Notes: generated from the letters alone by a model not told the origin. Counted from the first letter of the stretch, positions 44,529-53,709 are shown. The stretch is DNA of 64,000 nt from UBA1479 sp040218445 (GCA_040218445.1 JAVJRK010000012.1:1-64000), one strand, 5' to 3'. Numbers and translations: made by a program.

Positions 44529-45710
44529 TTATTTTTGGCCGGCGAGCTTGCGCTTACCGGTGGCGTATTCGCTGTCTTCCCAGACGACCCATTTGCCGTC
44601 CTGGATGACATACTTGGTAATCAGAGCGACCTTGTTCTGGCCGTGATCGTCAAACGTGATTTCGCCAACGATCGAATCACGCCCGCTCGTCTTGTTGAGT
44701 TCGGCGCGCACTTTCTTCCTGTTCGGCCCGTGCTGTTCGATCGCATCGAGAACCAGATTCATGGCCGCGAAGGCAAAGGCACCATAAGCTTCCGGCGGGC
44801 TGTCGTATTTTTCCGCGTGGTACTTATCAAGGAAGTATTTGCCACCGGGCAGCTTTTCCGTCGGCGCGCCCTCCCGGAAAGCGACAACGCCCTCCGCAAG
44901 TTTGCCCGTTCCCTCGATGAAGGCATCCGAAACAATGCCGGATGTACCTTGGAAAAGTGCATTAACACCCAACTTGTCCATCTGAGAACGAATGCGCACG
45001 CCGATCGGCGTCAGGCCGCCAAAGTAAATGACGTCGGGGTTAAGTTCCTTGATCTTGGTCAATTCAGCCGTGAAGTCCTGCTGCTCCGCCGTGACGCCGA
45101 AGGTGGCGAGAATTTTCCCGCCGCGCTTCTTCACATTCTCGCTGAAATACTTGTTATGACCTTTACCGTAATCGGTTGTGTCGTGAATAACCGCCCAAGT
45201 CTCATAACCCTGGCCACGCACAAAATCGGACGCGGTCTGGTTTTGGTTGATCATCGTGCCGTTCACACGATGCACTTCCTTGTATTTATTGCCGTAGGTG
45301 ATTTCCGGAAGCACAGCACCCCACACCACGACCGGCAGGCCGAACTTGTGGTAGGTATCAACCGTCGCAATCGCGACAGCCGAACAATAATGCGTGACCG
45401 CGGCGACGACTTTACGGTCGGCGGCAACTTTCGTGGCCGCTTGCACGCCGATGTTCGGCTTGCATTCATCATCCTGGACGACAAGCTCGTATTCGTATTT
45501 CGCCTTCGGGTCCTTGTTGCGAAGGCGCACAGCCAAATCAGCCGAGTTTCGCCCACCGATGCCGTTCGCGGAAACGCCTCCCGTCAACGGACCGATGAAG
45601 CCGACGGTGACCTTGTCCTTGGCGGCGGCGTTGCCCGCACCAACCATTGCGGCCAAGAAAGCGGCGGCCACGCCAGTACGGGCAATTTTCGAGAACTTCC
45701 CTGTTAACAT
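44529..45710 (-). CDS. second ABC substrate-binding protein
   Basis: 393 residues from the ATG at 45710 with AGGAGG upstream. A Sec signal peptide (AAAFLAAMVGAGNAAA) is followed by KVTVGFIGPLTGGVSANG, the start of the Leu/Ile/Val-binding family fold. It is the first gene of the second transporter operon, after a good sigma-70 promoter (45798-45826). The M20 hydrolase at the end suggests an N-acyl amino acid or peptide-like ligand. Confidence 0.87.
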   Translation of the reverse strand: MLTGKFSKIARTGVAAAFLAAMVGAGNAAAKDKVTVGFIGPLTGGVSANGIGGRNSADLAVRLRNKDPKAKYEYELVVQDDECKPNIGVQAATKVAADRKVVAAVTHYCSAVAIATVDTYHKFGLPVVVWGAVLPEITYGNKYKEVHRVNGTMINQNQTASDFVRGQGYETWAVIHDTTDYGKGHNKYFSENVKKRGGKILATFGVTAEQQDFTAELTKIKELNPDVIYFGGLTPIGVRIRSQMDKLGVNALFQGTSGIVSDAFIEGTGKLAEGVVAFREGAPTEKLPGGKYFLDKYHAEKYDSPPEAYGAFAFAAMNLVLDAIEQHGPNRKKVRAELNKTSGRDSIVGEITFDDHGQNKVALITKYVIQDGKWVVWEDSEYATGKRKLAGQK

Positions 45711-45797
45711 TTTATTCTCCCTCCTGTCGGTCAGGCGATCGGACACGATCGTATTTTCGATCAGAACTCAAGGGGGCCCGTCGCCTCACGGGCGGAA

Positions 45798-45826
45798 ACT
45801 ATCAAGACAGTTGATATATGAGTCAA
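45798..45826 (-). promoter_or_regulatory. sigma-70 promoter of the second liv operon
   Basis: On the minus strand TTGACT (45821-45826), spacer 17 bp, GATAGT (45798-45803). The leader would be about 80 bases to the ATG at 45710. Confidence 0.5.
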
Positions 45827-45961
45827 GTTTCTTGCCTTAAATGAATCTAACTTGGCTTCGTGCCGTGCCTCGGCCCATCCGATTGCGCAGGGTCGGAGTT
45901 AACCCCCGCAGCATCCGGTTCGGTCTTCATGTCCGGTGACCTATGATTATGGAAAGGTGTC

Positions 45962-46570
45962 TTAAAATGTCGGGGGCGTATTGACCCAAAGAACGCGTGT
46001 TACGTTTTCACCCTTGTTGCGGTAGCCGTGCGGCTTGTTGCTGTCGAAAAAGAAGGAATCGCCAGCCTTCAGGTGGAGCGTTTCACCGTCGACTTCCAGT
46101 TCCAATTCCCCTTCGAGGACATATCCCACTTCCTCACCTTCGTGTTTGATCACGCCGTGCGTGCGGCCGCCGGGATGGACAACGTGGATTGAGCCTGAGA
46201 GCATCCGGGCATCTCCCGGCGGAATAAGCCATTCCAGATGAATGCCCTCGGTTTCACGGTCCGGAACCATCCGGATCGTGGGACGTTCACCCGATCGCAT
46301 GACGACCGTGTGCTCATCGATGTCCTCCGCCAAAATCTGGCCGATGGAGATATTGAGCGACGTAACAATCCGATGAAGCATCTGCAACGAGGGATTGACC
46401 TTGTCGTTCTCGATTTTGGACAGGAACCCTTCCGAGCAACCAACACGTTCCGCCAACTGATGCAGACGAAGACCCTTGATCCGACGCGCGAATTTCAGGC
46501 GTGCCCCGACCTTCAACGCGCGACCCGACTCTTGTCCTTTCTCTGCTCTCCGTTGACCTCTAGCAGACAT
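45962..46570 (-). CDS. XRE-cupin transcriptional regulator
   Basis: 202 residues. The N-terminal helix-turn-helix of the XRE family (LHQLAERVGCSEGFLSKIEN) is followed by a cupin domain with HPGGRTHGVIKHEGEE and DSFFFDSNKPHGYRN, probably binding a small ligand. Regulators of this type (PuuR-like) control amino-acid and amine catabolism. It lies upstream of the second liv operon on the same strand and is the likely controller. Confidence 0.85.
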   Translation of the reverse strand: MSARGQRRAEKGQESGRALKVGARLKFARRIKGLRLHQLAERVGCSEGFLSKIENDKVNPSLQMLHRIVTSLNISIGQILAEDIDEHTVVMRSGERPTIRMVPDRETEGIHLEWLIPPGDARMLSGSIHVVHPGGRTHGVIKHEGEEVGYVLEGELELEVDGETLHLKAGDSFFFDSNKPHGYRNKGENVTRVLWVNTPPTF

Positions 46571-46679
46571 TTCCGCATCCCATCTGTTGAGTTATAGGAA
46601 AGTATAATTCTTCATAGTAAATATCCCGGAATTTCCAAAAGAGAACAAGCGAACGCATTTCGGTATGCGGAAATCGCCT

Positions 46680-46775
46680 CTATTGATTGAGTGATAATCG
46701 ACGGCGGATGCGGTGAGGCCGGACACCCTTGTAGACGTCATCGAAACGTCCGTTGGCGGTGTTCCACTTCTTCAT
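46680..46775 (-). CDS. possible 31-residue ORF or gene tail
   Basis: The frame begins at an ATG (46775) and ends NQ-stop, with the middle FDDVYKGVRPHRIRRRL and good codon use. It stays open a short way upstream. It could be a small protein or the tail of a lost gene; no ribosome-binding site and no known match. Confidence 0.25.
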   Translation of the reverse strand: MKKWNTANGRFDDVYKGVRPHRIRRRLSLNQ

Positions 46776-46836
46776 AAATCCGTCGTCTGATCGATGGCGC
46801 AGGCCGAGCGTCGCCCCTCACCGCCAAGTCTTGACC

Positions 46837-46862
46837 CTGCCGCCCTGAGCGCCCGGCGGCAG
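46837..46862 (-). terminator. hairpin after the DUF3325 gene
   Basis: CTGCCGCC (46837-46844) and GGCGGCAG (46855-46862) pair perfectly around a 10-base loop, 16 bases past the stop. A TTGACC beside it belongs to the stem region, not to a MerR-type promoter. Confidence 0.45.
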
Positions 46863-46878
46863 ACCGCCTTTAGCCATC

Positions 46879-47160
46879 TTAGGAGCGCACAGAAGACTTC
46901 GGCTTGAATGCAAGCGCCAGGACAAGGCCGAACGCCGCAACGGTCAGCACACCGAACCAGGCAACCGCCCCTTCGGACCAACCCCAATGCAGGGCAGAAA
47001 CCCCATAAGATCCCGCCAACAAAGCCGCCCCCATCAGACGCAATGCGCCCCTGACCGATGCCGTCGCCGGTGCCCATCCCATGTCGCGGCGGTGCCTGTT
47101 CATGGCCAGGGCCAGGGCCGTCCAGCCCGCGAAGGACAAAAAGAAAGCCAGGATGATCAT
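46879..47160 (-). CDS. DUF3325-type small membrane protein
   Basis: 93 residues with three membrane segments (IILAFFLSFAGWTALALAM and two more). The pattern matches DUF3325, found next to PepSY-type iron-uptake proteins. The ATG overlaps the stop of the PepSY gene (ATGA). Function unknown, but clearly part of the iron block. Confidence 0.75.
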   Translation of the reverse strand: MIILAFFLSFAGWTALALAMNRHRRDMGWAPATASVRGALRLMGAALLAGSYGVSALHWGWSEGAVAWFGVLTVAAFGLVLALAFKPKSSVRS

Positions 47161-48749
47161 TCCGCGGCCTCGGGCACGGTCGTGGACGGGCGCGCTGACC
47201 GCACGGTTTTTTGATGACGCCGGCCGGCAATCCGCGCCGCCACGGTAAAGCCCAGACCGAAACCCAAGCACCCCAGGTCGATAACAGCAAGGTCCCACTG
47301 CCCGGCCGAAATGCTGGCGCCAAGGTGCCGGTCCGTTGTCAGCAGATTGACCAACGGCACCAGGGCGAATGCCGCCGCCGCGGCCCAGCATTGTTCGGCC
47401 CAAGGGAAGCCGGATCGCCGAACCGCCGCATGCAGGGCCATCACCCCCCAGGCGATAAACATCACATCCGCTTCCCAGGCAGCACGCCCGGCAAGATCGA
47501 CCGGCAGCAGACGGTTGGCCCAAAGATAGCCCGCGATACCCACGGGCAGACCGCAGACCGTCGCCAGGTTCAACCGTTCGACCAAAGCAAATCCATGCTG
47601 ACCTTCCAGCCGCGCGCGGCGTTTCTTGGTCCACAGGATCAGGCCCGTGCCAATCATGGCCGTGCCCAAAAGACCCGCCAGGAAATAAAGCCCGCGCAGG
47701 ACGTGTCCGGCGAACAGGCCTTCGTGCAGCCCCAACAGGGTTTCAGAAATGGCTCGGGGCGCCGGATTCTGTACGGACCTCTCGATCTGCTGACCTGTTA
47801 CACCGTCAAAAAACAGTTCTCCCCGATCACGGGACGGCCGGCGGGTGCCTTCGACGATGCGTATCTTGGCACCGGCCGCACCGGGGCGCTTGATGTCGAC
47901 GAAACCGATGCTTTCAGGCCCCCACCTGCTTTCCGTCTCGGCCAGCATGGGGGCGAGCGGCGCCATGGCCCGGCGTGCTGCCGGGTCCATCGGCGGTTCC
48001 TCCCGATCTCGCAAATAACCTGAAAACATCATGTCCGTGAACTGGCGCCTGTCGTCGTTATCCCATCCGTATTCGGATGCGATCACCGGCGCCATGTAGA
48101 GGTAGCAGATGAACAGCAGCCCCGAGTAGGTGATCATCAGGAAATACGGCAGGGACAGAACCCCCAACAGATTATGGGCGTCCAGCCAGCTACGGTGCGC
48201 CTTGCCGGGACGGAAGGTGAAGAAGTCCTTGAAGATGCGGGCATGGGTGATCACGCCGGTGATCAGCGCCACCAGCATGGCCATGGCACAGAACCCGACG
48301 ATCCATTCCGCCGCCACCGTCGGCATATAGTGAAGCCGCCAATGCATGCGGTACAGCAGCCGCCCGCCGCCGGTTTCCCGGTATTGGACTTTCTCGCCCG
48401 TTTCCGGATTCAAATATCCGACGATACGCTTACCGCGCGTGCCGTCCGGCTTGGCCGGACCCTCGGCGAAATAGCGCAGTTCCGGCTGTTCCCGCCCACC
48501 CGGCGGCGCAATCAGCCAACGCTTGGCATCGGGCATGGTCTGTTCAAGAAACCCGACCGCCCGCACCAAGGCATCCATCTGGGAAACCTCGGGCGCCACC
48601 AGGGGCTTTTCCGGACGCATCCAGCGGTCCAGTTCGGTATCCACGTAACCCGCCGTGCCGGTCAGAAAAACGAAAAACAGCACCCAGCCCGTGACCAGCC
48701 CGCCCCAAGTGTGGAGCCAGGCCATGGACTGGCGGAATCCTTCCTTCAT
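47157..48749 (-). CDS. PepSY-associated membrane protein of iron uptake
   Basis: 530 residues with an N-terminal LHTWGGLVTGWVLFFVFLTG segment, the PepSY_TM signature, and several more membrane segments. Conserved His (LHTW, MHWRLHYMP, DAHNLLG, LHEGLFAG) could bind haem. Such proteins are thought to reduce ferric siderophores or remove iron at the inner membrane. Upstream, at 48799-48820, lies one copy of the GGTTTC-N12-CGTC element, a candidate ECF-sigma promoter. Confidence 0.85.
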   Translation of the reverse strand: MKEGFRQSMAWLHTWGGLVTGWVLFFVFLTGTAGYVDTELDRWMRPEKPLVAPEVSQMDALVRAVGFLEQTMPDAKRWLIAPPGGREQPELRYFAEGPAKPDGTRGKRIVGYLNPETGEKVQYRETGGGRLLYRMHWRLHYMPTVAAEWIVGFCAMAMLVALITGVITHARIFKDFFTFRPGKAHRSWLDAHNLLGVLSLPYFLMITYSGLLFICYLYMAPVIASEYGWDNDDRRQFTDMMFSGYLRDREEPPMDPAARRAMAPLAPMLAETESRWGPESIGFVDIKRPGAAGAKIRIVEGTRRPSRDRGELFFDGVTGQQIERSVQNPAPRAISETLLGLHEGLFAGHVLRGLYFLAGLLGTAMIGTGLILWTKKRRARLEGQHGFALVERLNLATVCGLPVGIAGYLWANRLLPVDLAGRAAWEADVMFIAWGVMALHAAVRRSGFPWAEQCWAAAAAFALVPLVNLLTTDRHLGASISAGQWDLAVIDLGCLGFGLGFTVAARIAGRRHQKTVRSARPSTTVPEAAE

Positions 48750-48798
48750 CGTGGAGTCCGCCCCCGGTATTCATGAAAACACGTGCTCATACCAATAG

Positions 48799-48820
48799 GA
48801 CGAACGGGAGCGACGAAACC
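48799..48820 (-). promoter_or_regulatory. ECF-sigma-type promoter element, PepSY gene
   Basis: On the minus strand GGTTTC (48815-48820), 12 bases, CGTC (48799-48802), then CTATTGG. A nearly identical 38-base block lies at 49853-49890. Confidence 0.5.
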
Positions 48821-48880
48821 TTACCCATTTTGCGAATAATTCTTAATTAATCGGGATGCGCTGTTTGCAGTGGAAACCGC

Positions 48881-49480
48881 TTATTTCAGGCCGCCCCGCC
48901 GGGCGATCTGCGGACCCAGGCGGGCGATGACCGCGCGGGCATCATAGGCATCGGCGTCGCCGGCCGGCTTTGGGCCGCTGCCCAGAACCATATCCGCATG
49001 GGCGGTATAGCGCTCGACCGGCCAGGACATGCTTGCCCCATAGCCTCCGGCAAAGCCGCCATAATAGCGGCTGCGAAAGCCGCAGCACCCCCAGGCGCTG
49101 GAATGGAACCCATAGCTCGGCCCGAAGCCGAACCCGAAGGGCCCGCCGTCGAAATCATAGCTGGTGTGATAGGTGGTGGTTTTTTCCGTATCCCGCGCGG
49201 CGATGATGAAATGATCCCGCCCCCGTTCAAGCGTGATCTCGGCGGCGCGGAAAAGCAGGTAGTTTTCAACCGTTTCCCGGGGGGTGACCGTATTGCCCGA
49301 GAACGTGACCCGCAGGCGGTCGTCCTCCAGCGGCTGGTCGCGGTAGCCGTGCCCGCCCTCGCCCGCCGGGGCCGGGCCATACGGCGTGGGATGGGCGCAG
49401 GCCGCAATGGCCAGAACCAGGGCCGCCGCAAGCCCCGCGCGGATCAAGAAACCTACCCTTCGTTCGGACGGATAGCGCAT
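48881..49480 (-). CDS. DUF4136-like lipoprotein
   Basis: 199 residues with a lipoprotein signal ending LAIAAC. The mature part has DDRLRVTFSGNTVTPRETVENYLLFRAAEITLERG, shortened here to key words RVTFSGN and YLLFRAAE, as in CC0125/CC1285-type or DUF4136-like lipoproteins, then a Gly/Tyr/Phe-rich loop (GGPFGFGFGPSYGF). Outer-membrane anchoring is likely. Its link to iron uptake is by position only. Confidence 0.65.
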   Translation of the reverse strand: MRYPSERRVGFLIRAGLAAALVLAIAACAHPTPYGPAPAGEGGHGYRDQPLEDDRLRVTFSGNTVTPRETVENYLLFRAAEITLERGRDHFIIAARDTEKTTTYHTSYDFDGGPFGFGFGPSYGFHSSAWGCCGFRSRYYGGFAGGYGASMSWPVERYTAHADMVLGSGPKPAGDADAYDARAVIARLGPQIARRGGLK

Positions 49481-49533
49481 GGGCGCCCTCCCGGGTTTTC
49501 AATCATGCGATCCGTTATATATAGGAACGCCCC

Positions 49534-49860
49534 CTAGCCGGGCCAAGAGGCAAGCCCCGCCCATGCCGCCGTGGCCGTCGCCGTCACCCCCAAAAGCCAG
49601 CCCCACATGCGGGACAGCGGGCGTACGCGGAACGCCCAGAGGATCGCCAGCAGATAGATCAGGAAGCTCACCAGGACCGCCCATTGCACAGCCGGATAGC
49701 GGTCCATGGGCAGGGCCCGGGCAAGCAGAACGGACACCGCCCAGGACACCGCATAGCCGCCCACAACGGCGGCCAGCGTGCGTTGGACGATTTCCAGGGG
49801 CGACGCGCCCTTTCGGGCGCGCGATGGCGGACGCGGTGCGGTCGGGGTCATGGTGCTCAT
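49534..49860 (-). CDS. DUF3649-type small membrane protein
   Basis: 108 residues with three membrane segments. EIVQRTLAAVVGGYAVSWA matches the DUF3649 family, which accompanies PepSY and DUF3325 proteins in siderophore loci. ATG codons at 49860 and 49851 are possible; neither has a ribosome-binding site. The CGTC of the upstream ECF-type element is only 9 bases from 49860, so the message would be almost leaderless. Confidence 0.65.
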   Translation of the reverse strand: MSTMTPTAPRPPSRARKGASPLEIVQRTLAAVVGGYAVSWAVSVLLARALPMDRYPAVQWAVLVSFLIYLLAILWAFRVRPLSRMWGWLLGVTATATAAWAGLASWPG

Positions 49861-49868
49861 ACTGATAT

Positions 49869-49890
49869 GACGAACAACAGCCCCGAAACC
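49869..49890 (-). promoter_or_regulatory. ECF-sigma-type promoter element, DUF3649 gene
   Basis: GGTTTC (49885-49890), 12 bases, CGTC (49869-49872), then ATATC. The stretch around it shares about 29 of 38 bases with the block upstream of the PepSY gene. Confidence 0.5.
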
Positions 49891-49921
49891 GCGCATCGCG
49901 GAAGCAATTTTTATCGCCGCC

Positions 49922-52504
49922 CTACCATTCCATGGAATAGGCAACGCGAAGGGTCAGCCCGCGCGCCGCAAGATGACTGGTGTTAGCGCTGTTGCGAAGC
50001 AACTGCCCGAAGACAGTGTAGTACTGATTGTTCAACAGGTTCTCCAAACCCACCTTCAAAGTCCCGCGGCCAACGTCAAAGGCGCTATAGAGGTCGACCA
50101 CGGTATAATCCTCGACTTTTCGGCCACCGAAGCTCACACCGTCATCCGTGGCGTCGTCACGCTCGCCAGAGAACATCGCCTGCAACCGCACCTGCCACCA
50201 ATCGAACGGCCTGTAATCGACATAACTGGTGATCTTCATCGGCGGAATACGAAAGCCGTTGAGCGCCTGGGAATCCTCGCTGCCGGTCACCCGTTGTTCA
50301 CCTTTCAACCAGGCCAAGGTTCCACCGACGTTCAACCGGTCATTGAAACGATAGGCCGCCTGCGCTTCGATCCCATAAATTCTCTCCGGCGTTCGTTGCT
50401 GCACCAGGGAGAAATTCTCGATCGTCACCCGGCCCAGGTCGGAACGGCTGACGAAAGCCGCAAGCCCGGCATTCAGTCCGCGCCACTTTCCGCGCACACC
50501 GACTTCATAGTTGTCTGTGATCCTGGGCGCCAGGTCTGCATTGGATGCACTGAACCCCGACGGAGCGGAACGAAGCTGCAAACCGATATCCGGTAATTCG
50601 AACGACTGGGAATAGTTTGCGTAGATATCGATTGCATCGATCGGCGAATAGACAGCACCGGCATTGAATGTCGTTTCCGCATAGGACAGTTCGCCTGAGT
50701 TAATCGCGTTGCCCTGCCCCAATGTCGTATAGCTTGGGTAACTGACATCCACCCATTCGTGACGGACTCCGCCGCGCAGGATGACGTTATCCAGCGGATA
50801 GACCTCGGCTTGGCCGAACACGCCGTAGGTCTTGGTCGTGATCATGGGAACAAACGTTCTCCCGATCCCTTGTTTGACGAATATCGTGCCGCCAGATGCG
50901 TCGAAGATGCCGCCGTCGTACGTATCCGCCGGTTGTTCGGTTTTCTCGTGATTGACGTCGATCCCCCACAGCAGTTTGGCATCCAAACCTTCGACCAGCA
51001 GAACCGGCGTATCGACCGTCAGACGCCCGCCGAAGGTTTCCGAATTCAAATAGGTCTGGGCCAGTGCATTCCATGCAGAGAAGTTCCGGCCGTCGAACGG
51101 CGAGAACCGGCTGTGATAATTCCGATAGTACGCTTGGGCCTGCATTTCACTGCCAAGAAGGTCCTTCTTGCTGTAGTCAAAGTTCAGCAACAGGTTTTCG
51201 TTCGCCGTCTGATCTTCCAGGCTGAGACCGCTTAGGGCGCGCGCCTTGACGGAGCCGGTCGCAAATCCCGTAACGGCAGGGTCAGAGGCATAGTTGGTAT
51301 CCTGATTTGCATTGAGATAACTGAACGTCGCCTGGAACCGTTGGTCCTCCAGGTCATATCCGACCTTGGCCAGCATGTCGTACGTACCGGTATCCGCCAA
51401 ATCGCCCTGGCTGGGTTCCGGGGCGATACGATCACCGTCGGCATCGTAGAATCCTTGCGTCTGCTCCCCCGAAAAGGACAGCACGTAATCAACTTTCCCC
51501 ACCTTGCCGCTGGCCCGTTGCTCTAGCCGCGCCCCAAGCGCATCCGGATCCAAATGGGTCAAGCTGCTGGTTCCGGCGACCGTCGTTTCGAACGACATCT
51601 CGCCATCCTTCGGTTTCAGCGTATTGATATGGATCACCCCTCCGGCGGCCCCGCCGCCATAAACCGAACTGCCGCCGTTCACGACCTCTATGCTTTCGAT
51701 GTTCGAAGCCGAGATATTGAACAGGTCACGCGAAATGTTCCGGTTCGTCGTCATTGGAACACCGTCGATCAACACCAACACCGACCGGCCGCGTAGGGTC
51801 TGGCTGCTGTTGGTCAGGGTCTGGCTGGACGGCGCCATTCCGGGAACGAACTTCGTCAGAAGGTCTGCCACGCTATGCGCGGTTTCCTGCTGCTGTTCGA
51901 TGTCCTGGCGCGAAATCACCGTCACATTGCGAGACAGCGTGTCCAGGGCACCGCCCTCTCGGGTCGCCGTAATCGTGACCGGGCCAAGTCTGGCAGGGCT
52001 GCTTTCACCCGCGGGTTTGGACAGCGCCACCGTGCGCTTACCCGTAAATTCAAAGGTGATGCCCGAGCCCGCAAGCAGGCGCGCAAGCGCCTGGGCCGCC
52101 GTCATGGCACCCGCCACACCGGGCGATCCAAGGCCGGAAAAATCGCCGGTCTTGTAGGCGAAGGAAACGCCCGTGGCTTCGGAATACATCTTAAGTGCAT
52201 CGGCCAGGGCCTGGGCCGGAATGTCGAAATCCATGACCTTGGCATCCTGGGCGAGGTCGGTGCCCAGATCGGTTGTTTGCTCAGTTGCCGGGTCGGTTTT
52301 CGGGACCGATACGGCATGAACAGGCGATGCCGCGTCCGTTTCGGCGGCGCGCACCGCCGCCGGCATCAGCGCCAAGGCCGTGCCCGCCATCAACAGGACG
52401 ATCGGTGCGCCCGCGCGTCGTCCCGTTAGCGGCGTCATTTGCAACGCCGATTGCCGGTCTGCCCGCATCTTGGTGTTGGTGCCGCGATGCCAGAATTTGG
52501 TCAT
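49922..52504 (-). CDS. TonB-dependent receptor with STN domain (first)
   Basis: 860 residues from the ATG at 52504 (AGAGGAAG 7 bases upstream). Order: signal peptide, STN domain (FDIPAQALADALKMYSEATG) that talks to FecR, plug (VTVISRQDIEQQQ, GRSVLVLIDGVPM) and a 22-strand barrel ending VAYSMEW. The STN domain marks it as a transducer that senses its ligand and reports through FecR to the sigma factor. It lies directly downstream of the matching FecR gene and behind an ECF-type element (52597-52617). Confidence 0.92.
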   Translation of the reverse strand: MTKFWHRGTNTKMRADRQSALQMTPLTGRRAGAPIVLLMAGTALALMPAAVRAAETDAASPVHAVSVPKTDPATEQTTDLGTDLAQDAKVMDFDIPAQALADALKMYSEATGVSFAYKTGDFSGLGSPGVAGAMTAAQALARLLAGSGITFEFTGKRTVALSKPAGESSPARLGPVTITATREGGALDTLSRNVTVISRQDIEQQQETAHSVADLLTKFVPGMAPSSQTLTNSSQTLRGRSVLVLIDGVPMTTNRNISRDLFNISASNIESIEVVNGGSSVYGGGAAGGVIHINTLKPKDGEMSFETTVAGTSSLTHLDPDALGARLEQRASGKVGKVDYVLSFSGEQTQGFYDADGDRIAPEPSQGDLADTGTYDMLAKVGYDLEDQRFQATFSYLNANQDTNYASDPAVTGFATGSVKARALSGLSLEDQTANENLLLNFDYSKKDLLGSEMQAQAYYRNYHSRFSPFDGRNFSAWNALAQTYLNSETFGGRLTVDTPVLLVEGLDAKLLWGIDVNHEKTEQPADTYDGGIFDASGGTIFVKQGIGRTFVPMITTKTYGVFGQAEVYPLDNVILRGGVRHEWVDVSYPSYTTLGQGNAINSGELSYAETTFNAGAVYSPIDAIDIYANYSQSFELPDIGLQLRSAPSGFSASNADLAPRITDNYEVGVRGKWRGLNAGLAAFVSRSDLGRVTIENFSLVQQRTPERIYGIEAQAAYRFNDRLNVGGTLAWLKGEQRVTGSEDSQALNGFRIPPMKITSYVDYRPFDWWQVRLQAMFSGERDDATDDGVSFGGRKVEDYTVVDLYSAFDVGRGTLKVGLENLLNNQYYTVFGQLLRNSANTSHLAARGLTLRVAYSMEW

Positions 52505-52544
52505 GGTCAATCTTCCTCTGTTCCCCAAAACGCATGTCTTTGCA

Positions 52545-52560
52545 TGCATTTAAAAATGCA
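52545..52560. repeat. 16-bp inverted repeat upstream of the first receptor
   Basis: TGCATTT and AAATGCA separated by two bases, about 40 bases before the receptor ATG. It may be an operator or a leader hairpin. Confidence 0.35.
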
Positions 52561-52596
52561 ATTAAGTCGCACTTGCTATGTTCTTTCTATGGGATG

Positions 52597-52617
52597 GACG
52601 CGTGGCCAGGGGAAACC
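52597..52617 (-). promoter_or_regulatory. ECF-sigma-type promoter element, first receptor
   Basis: GGTTTC (52612-52617), 11 bases, CGTC (52597-52600), then CATCCC. One base shorter in the spacer than the other two copies. Confidence 0.45.
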
Positions 52618-52707
52618 CGGTGCATTTTTTTGCCGGGCCGACGATTTTTCTCGCCCCGGCGGAACCAGGGGGCATCCGTCCTTTCCTGCCCCCTATCCGG
52701 ACATGCC

Positions 52708-53709
52708 TTAGCGCACGATCAACAGATAGTCCGTCACCGGGGTGACGCGGAGCCCGTGGGTCGCGGCAAGGGCCCGAATGCCGCCGTCGAGCGCAGCCAA
52801 AGACAGACGTGCCGTCACGGGTTCCAATTTGGCGGCATCGGCCAACAGAAGGATTTTGCCCGGGCGGTAGCGGTCGATTTCGGCCAGAGCCTGGGCAAAG
52901 GGGGCACCGTCCAACACGATCATGCCCCGCTGCCAAGCCAGTTGCGGTGCCCCGGCATCGGCGCGCCCGACCGCACCCGGCGTCCCGCCCCGGCGATAAG
53001 ACACGCGGTCTCCGGCCTTGAGCGTAACCGCACTTTCCCCATCGACGGCAAAGGGCGCCATGACCCGCACCGTGCCCTCTGCCACGGTGACCTGGGCCGC
53101 GTCGCCTACATCCCGCACGGCATAAACAGTGCCCAGCGCCCGCGCCCGGCCACCCAGGGCCAGAACGTCGAACGGGCGGGCTTTGTCCTTGGCAACCTCG
53201 AACAAGGCCTCGCCTTTCAACAGCGTCACGCGGCGGCCCGCATCCGAATAATCGACCTGTATGGCCGTATCCGTGTTGAGCACAGCCACCGACCCGTCAG
53301 GCAAGGGCACGCGCCGCTGTTCACCCGCCGCCGTCGCATGGTCGGCCTGCACGAGAACCGGCAAATCCAGCGCCCCGCCCGCGATGAACAGCGCCAGGCA
53401 GGCCGCCATCAGGCCGCCGATGACCGCCCGCCGGCCCGGCGCCCGGCGGCGCATGGGAATGACCGTGGCTTTTCTTTCATCGGCGGCGAACGCGGGCGCC
53501 AGATCTCCAACCGCATCCCAAGCAGCCGCGACCTCGTCGAACGCAGGTTGATGGCGCGGATCAGCCGCCAGCCAAGCCCGAAATTCGGCCCGGGCCCGCG
53601 CATCTGAATTCCCGCCGCCGGCCGTCATGCGCAGGAACCAGTCCTGGGCCGTGTCATCAATGACATCGGCGGGGGCATCGCTGGGGGGTAGGTTATCCGG
53701 GGTCGTCAT
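52708..53709 (-). CDS. FecR-type anti-sigma factor (first)
   Basis: 333 residues. A cytoplasmic DUF4880 part (DWFLRMTAGGG..., FRAWLAADPRHQPAFDEVAAAWD shown in part) binds the sigma factor; one membrane segment lies near residue 95-110; the periplasmic FecR domain (ADHATAAGEQRRVPLPDGSVAVLN, key words RRVPLPDGS) receives the signal from the STN domain. It lies between its sigma gene and its receptor gene. Confidence 0.9.
   Translation of the reverse strand: MTTPDNLPPSDAPADVIDDTAQDWFLRMTAGGGNSDARARAEFRAWLAADPRHQPAFDEVAAAWDAVGDLAPAFAADERKATVIPMRRRAPGRRAVIGGLMAACLALFIAGGALDLPVLVQADHATAAGEQRRVPLPDGSVAVLNTDTAIQVDYSDAGRRVTLLKGEALFEVAKDKARPFDVLALGGRARALGTVYAVRDVGDAAQVTVAEGTVRVMAPFAVDGESAVTLKAGDRVSYRRGGTPGAVGRADAGAPQLAWQRGMIVLDGAPFAQALAEIDRYRPGKILLLADAAKLEPVTARLSLAALDGGIRALAATHGLRVTPVTDYLLIVR

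Larger units (their letters stand above)
46571..46878. other. intergenic region upstream of the XRE gene
   Basis: Near the XRE start the minus strand has TATACT and TATAAC, possible -10 elements. Further up a frame of 31 codons (46680-46775, minus) reads MKKWNTANGRFDDVYKGV, well composed but unassigned. A hairpin at 46837-46862 follows the DUF3325 gene. Confidence 0.4.

Noticed and set aside
46831..46862. TTGACC beside the hairpin after DUF3325 as a fifth MerR-type site
   Set aside because: The following bases form the terminator stem, there is no CTCC-N7-GGAG dyad, and no plus-strand gene follows.
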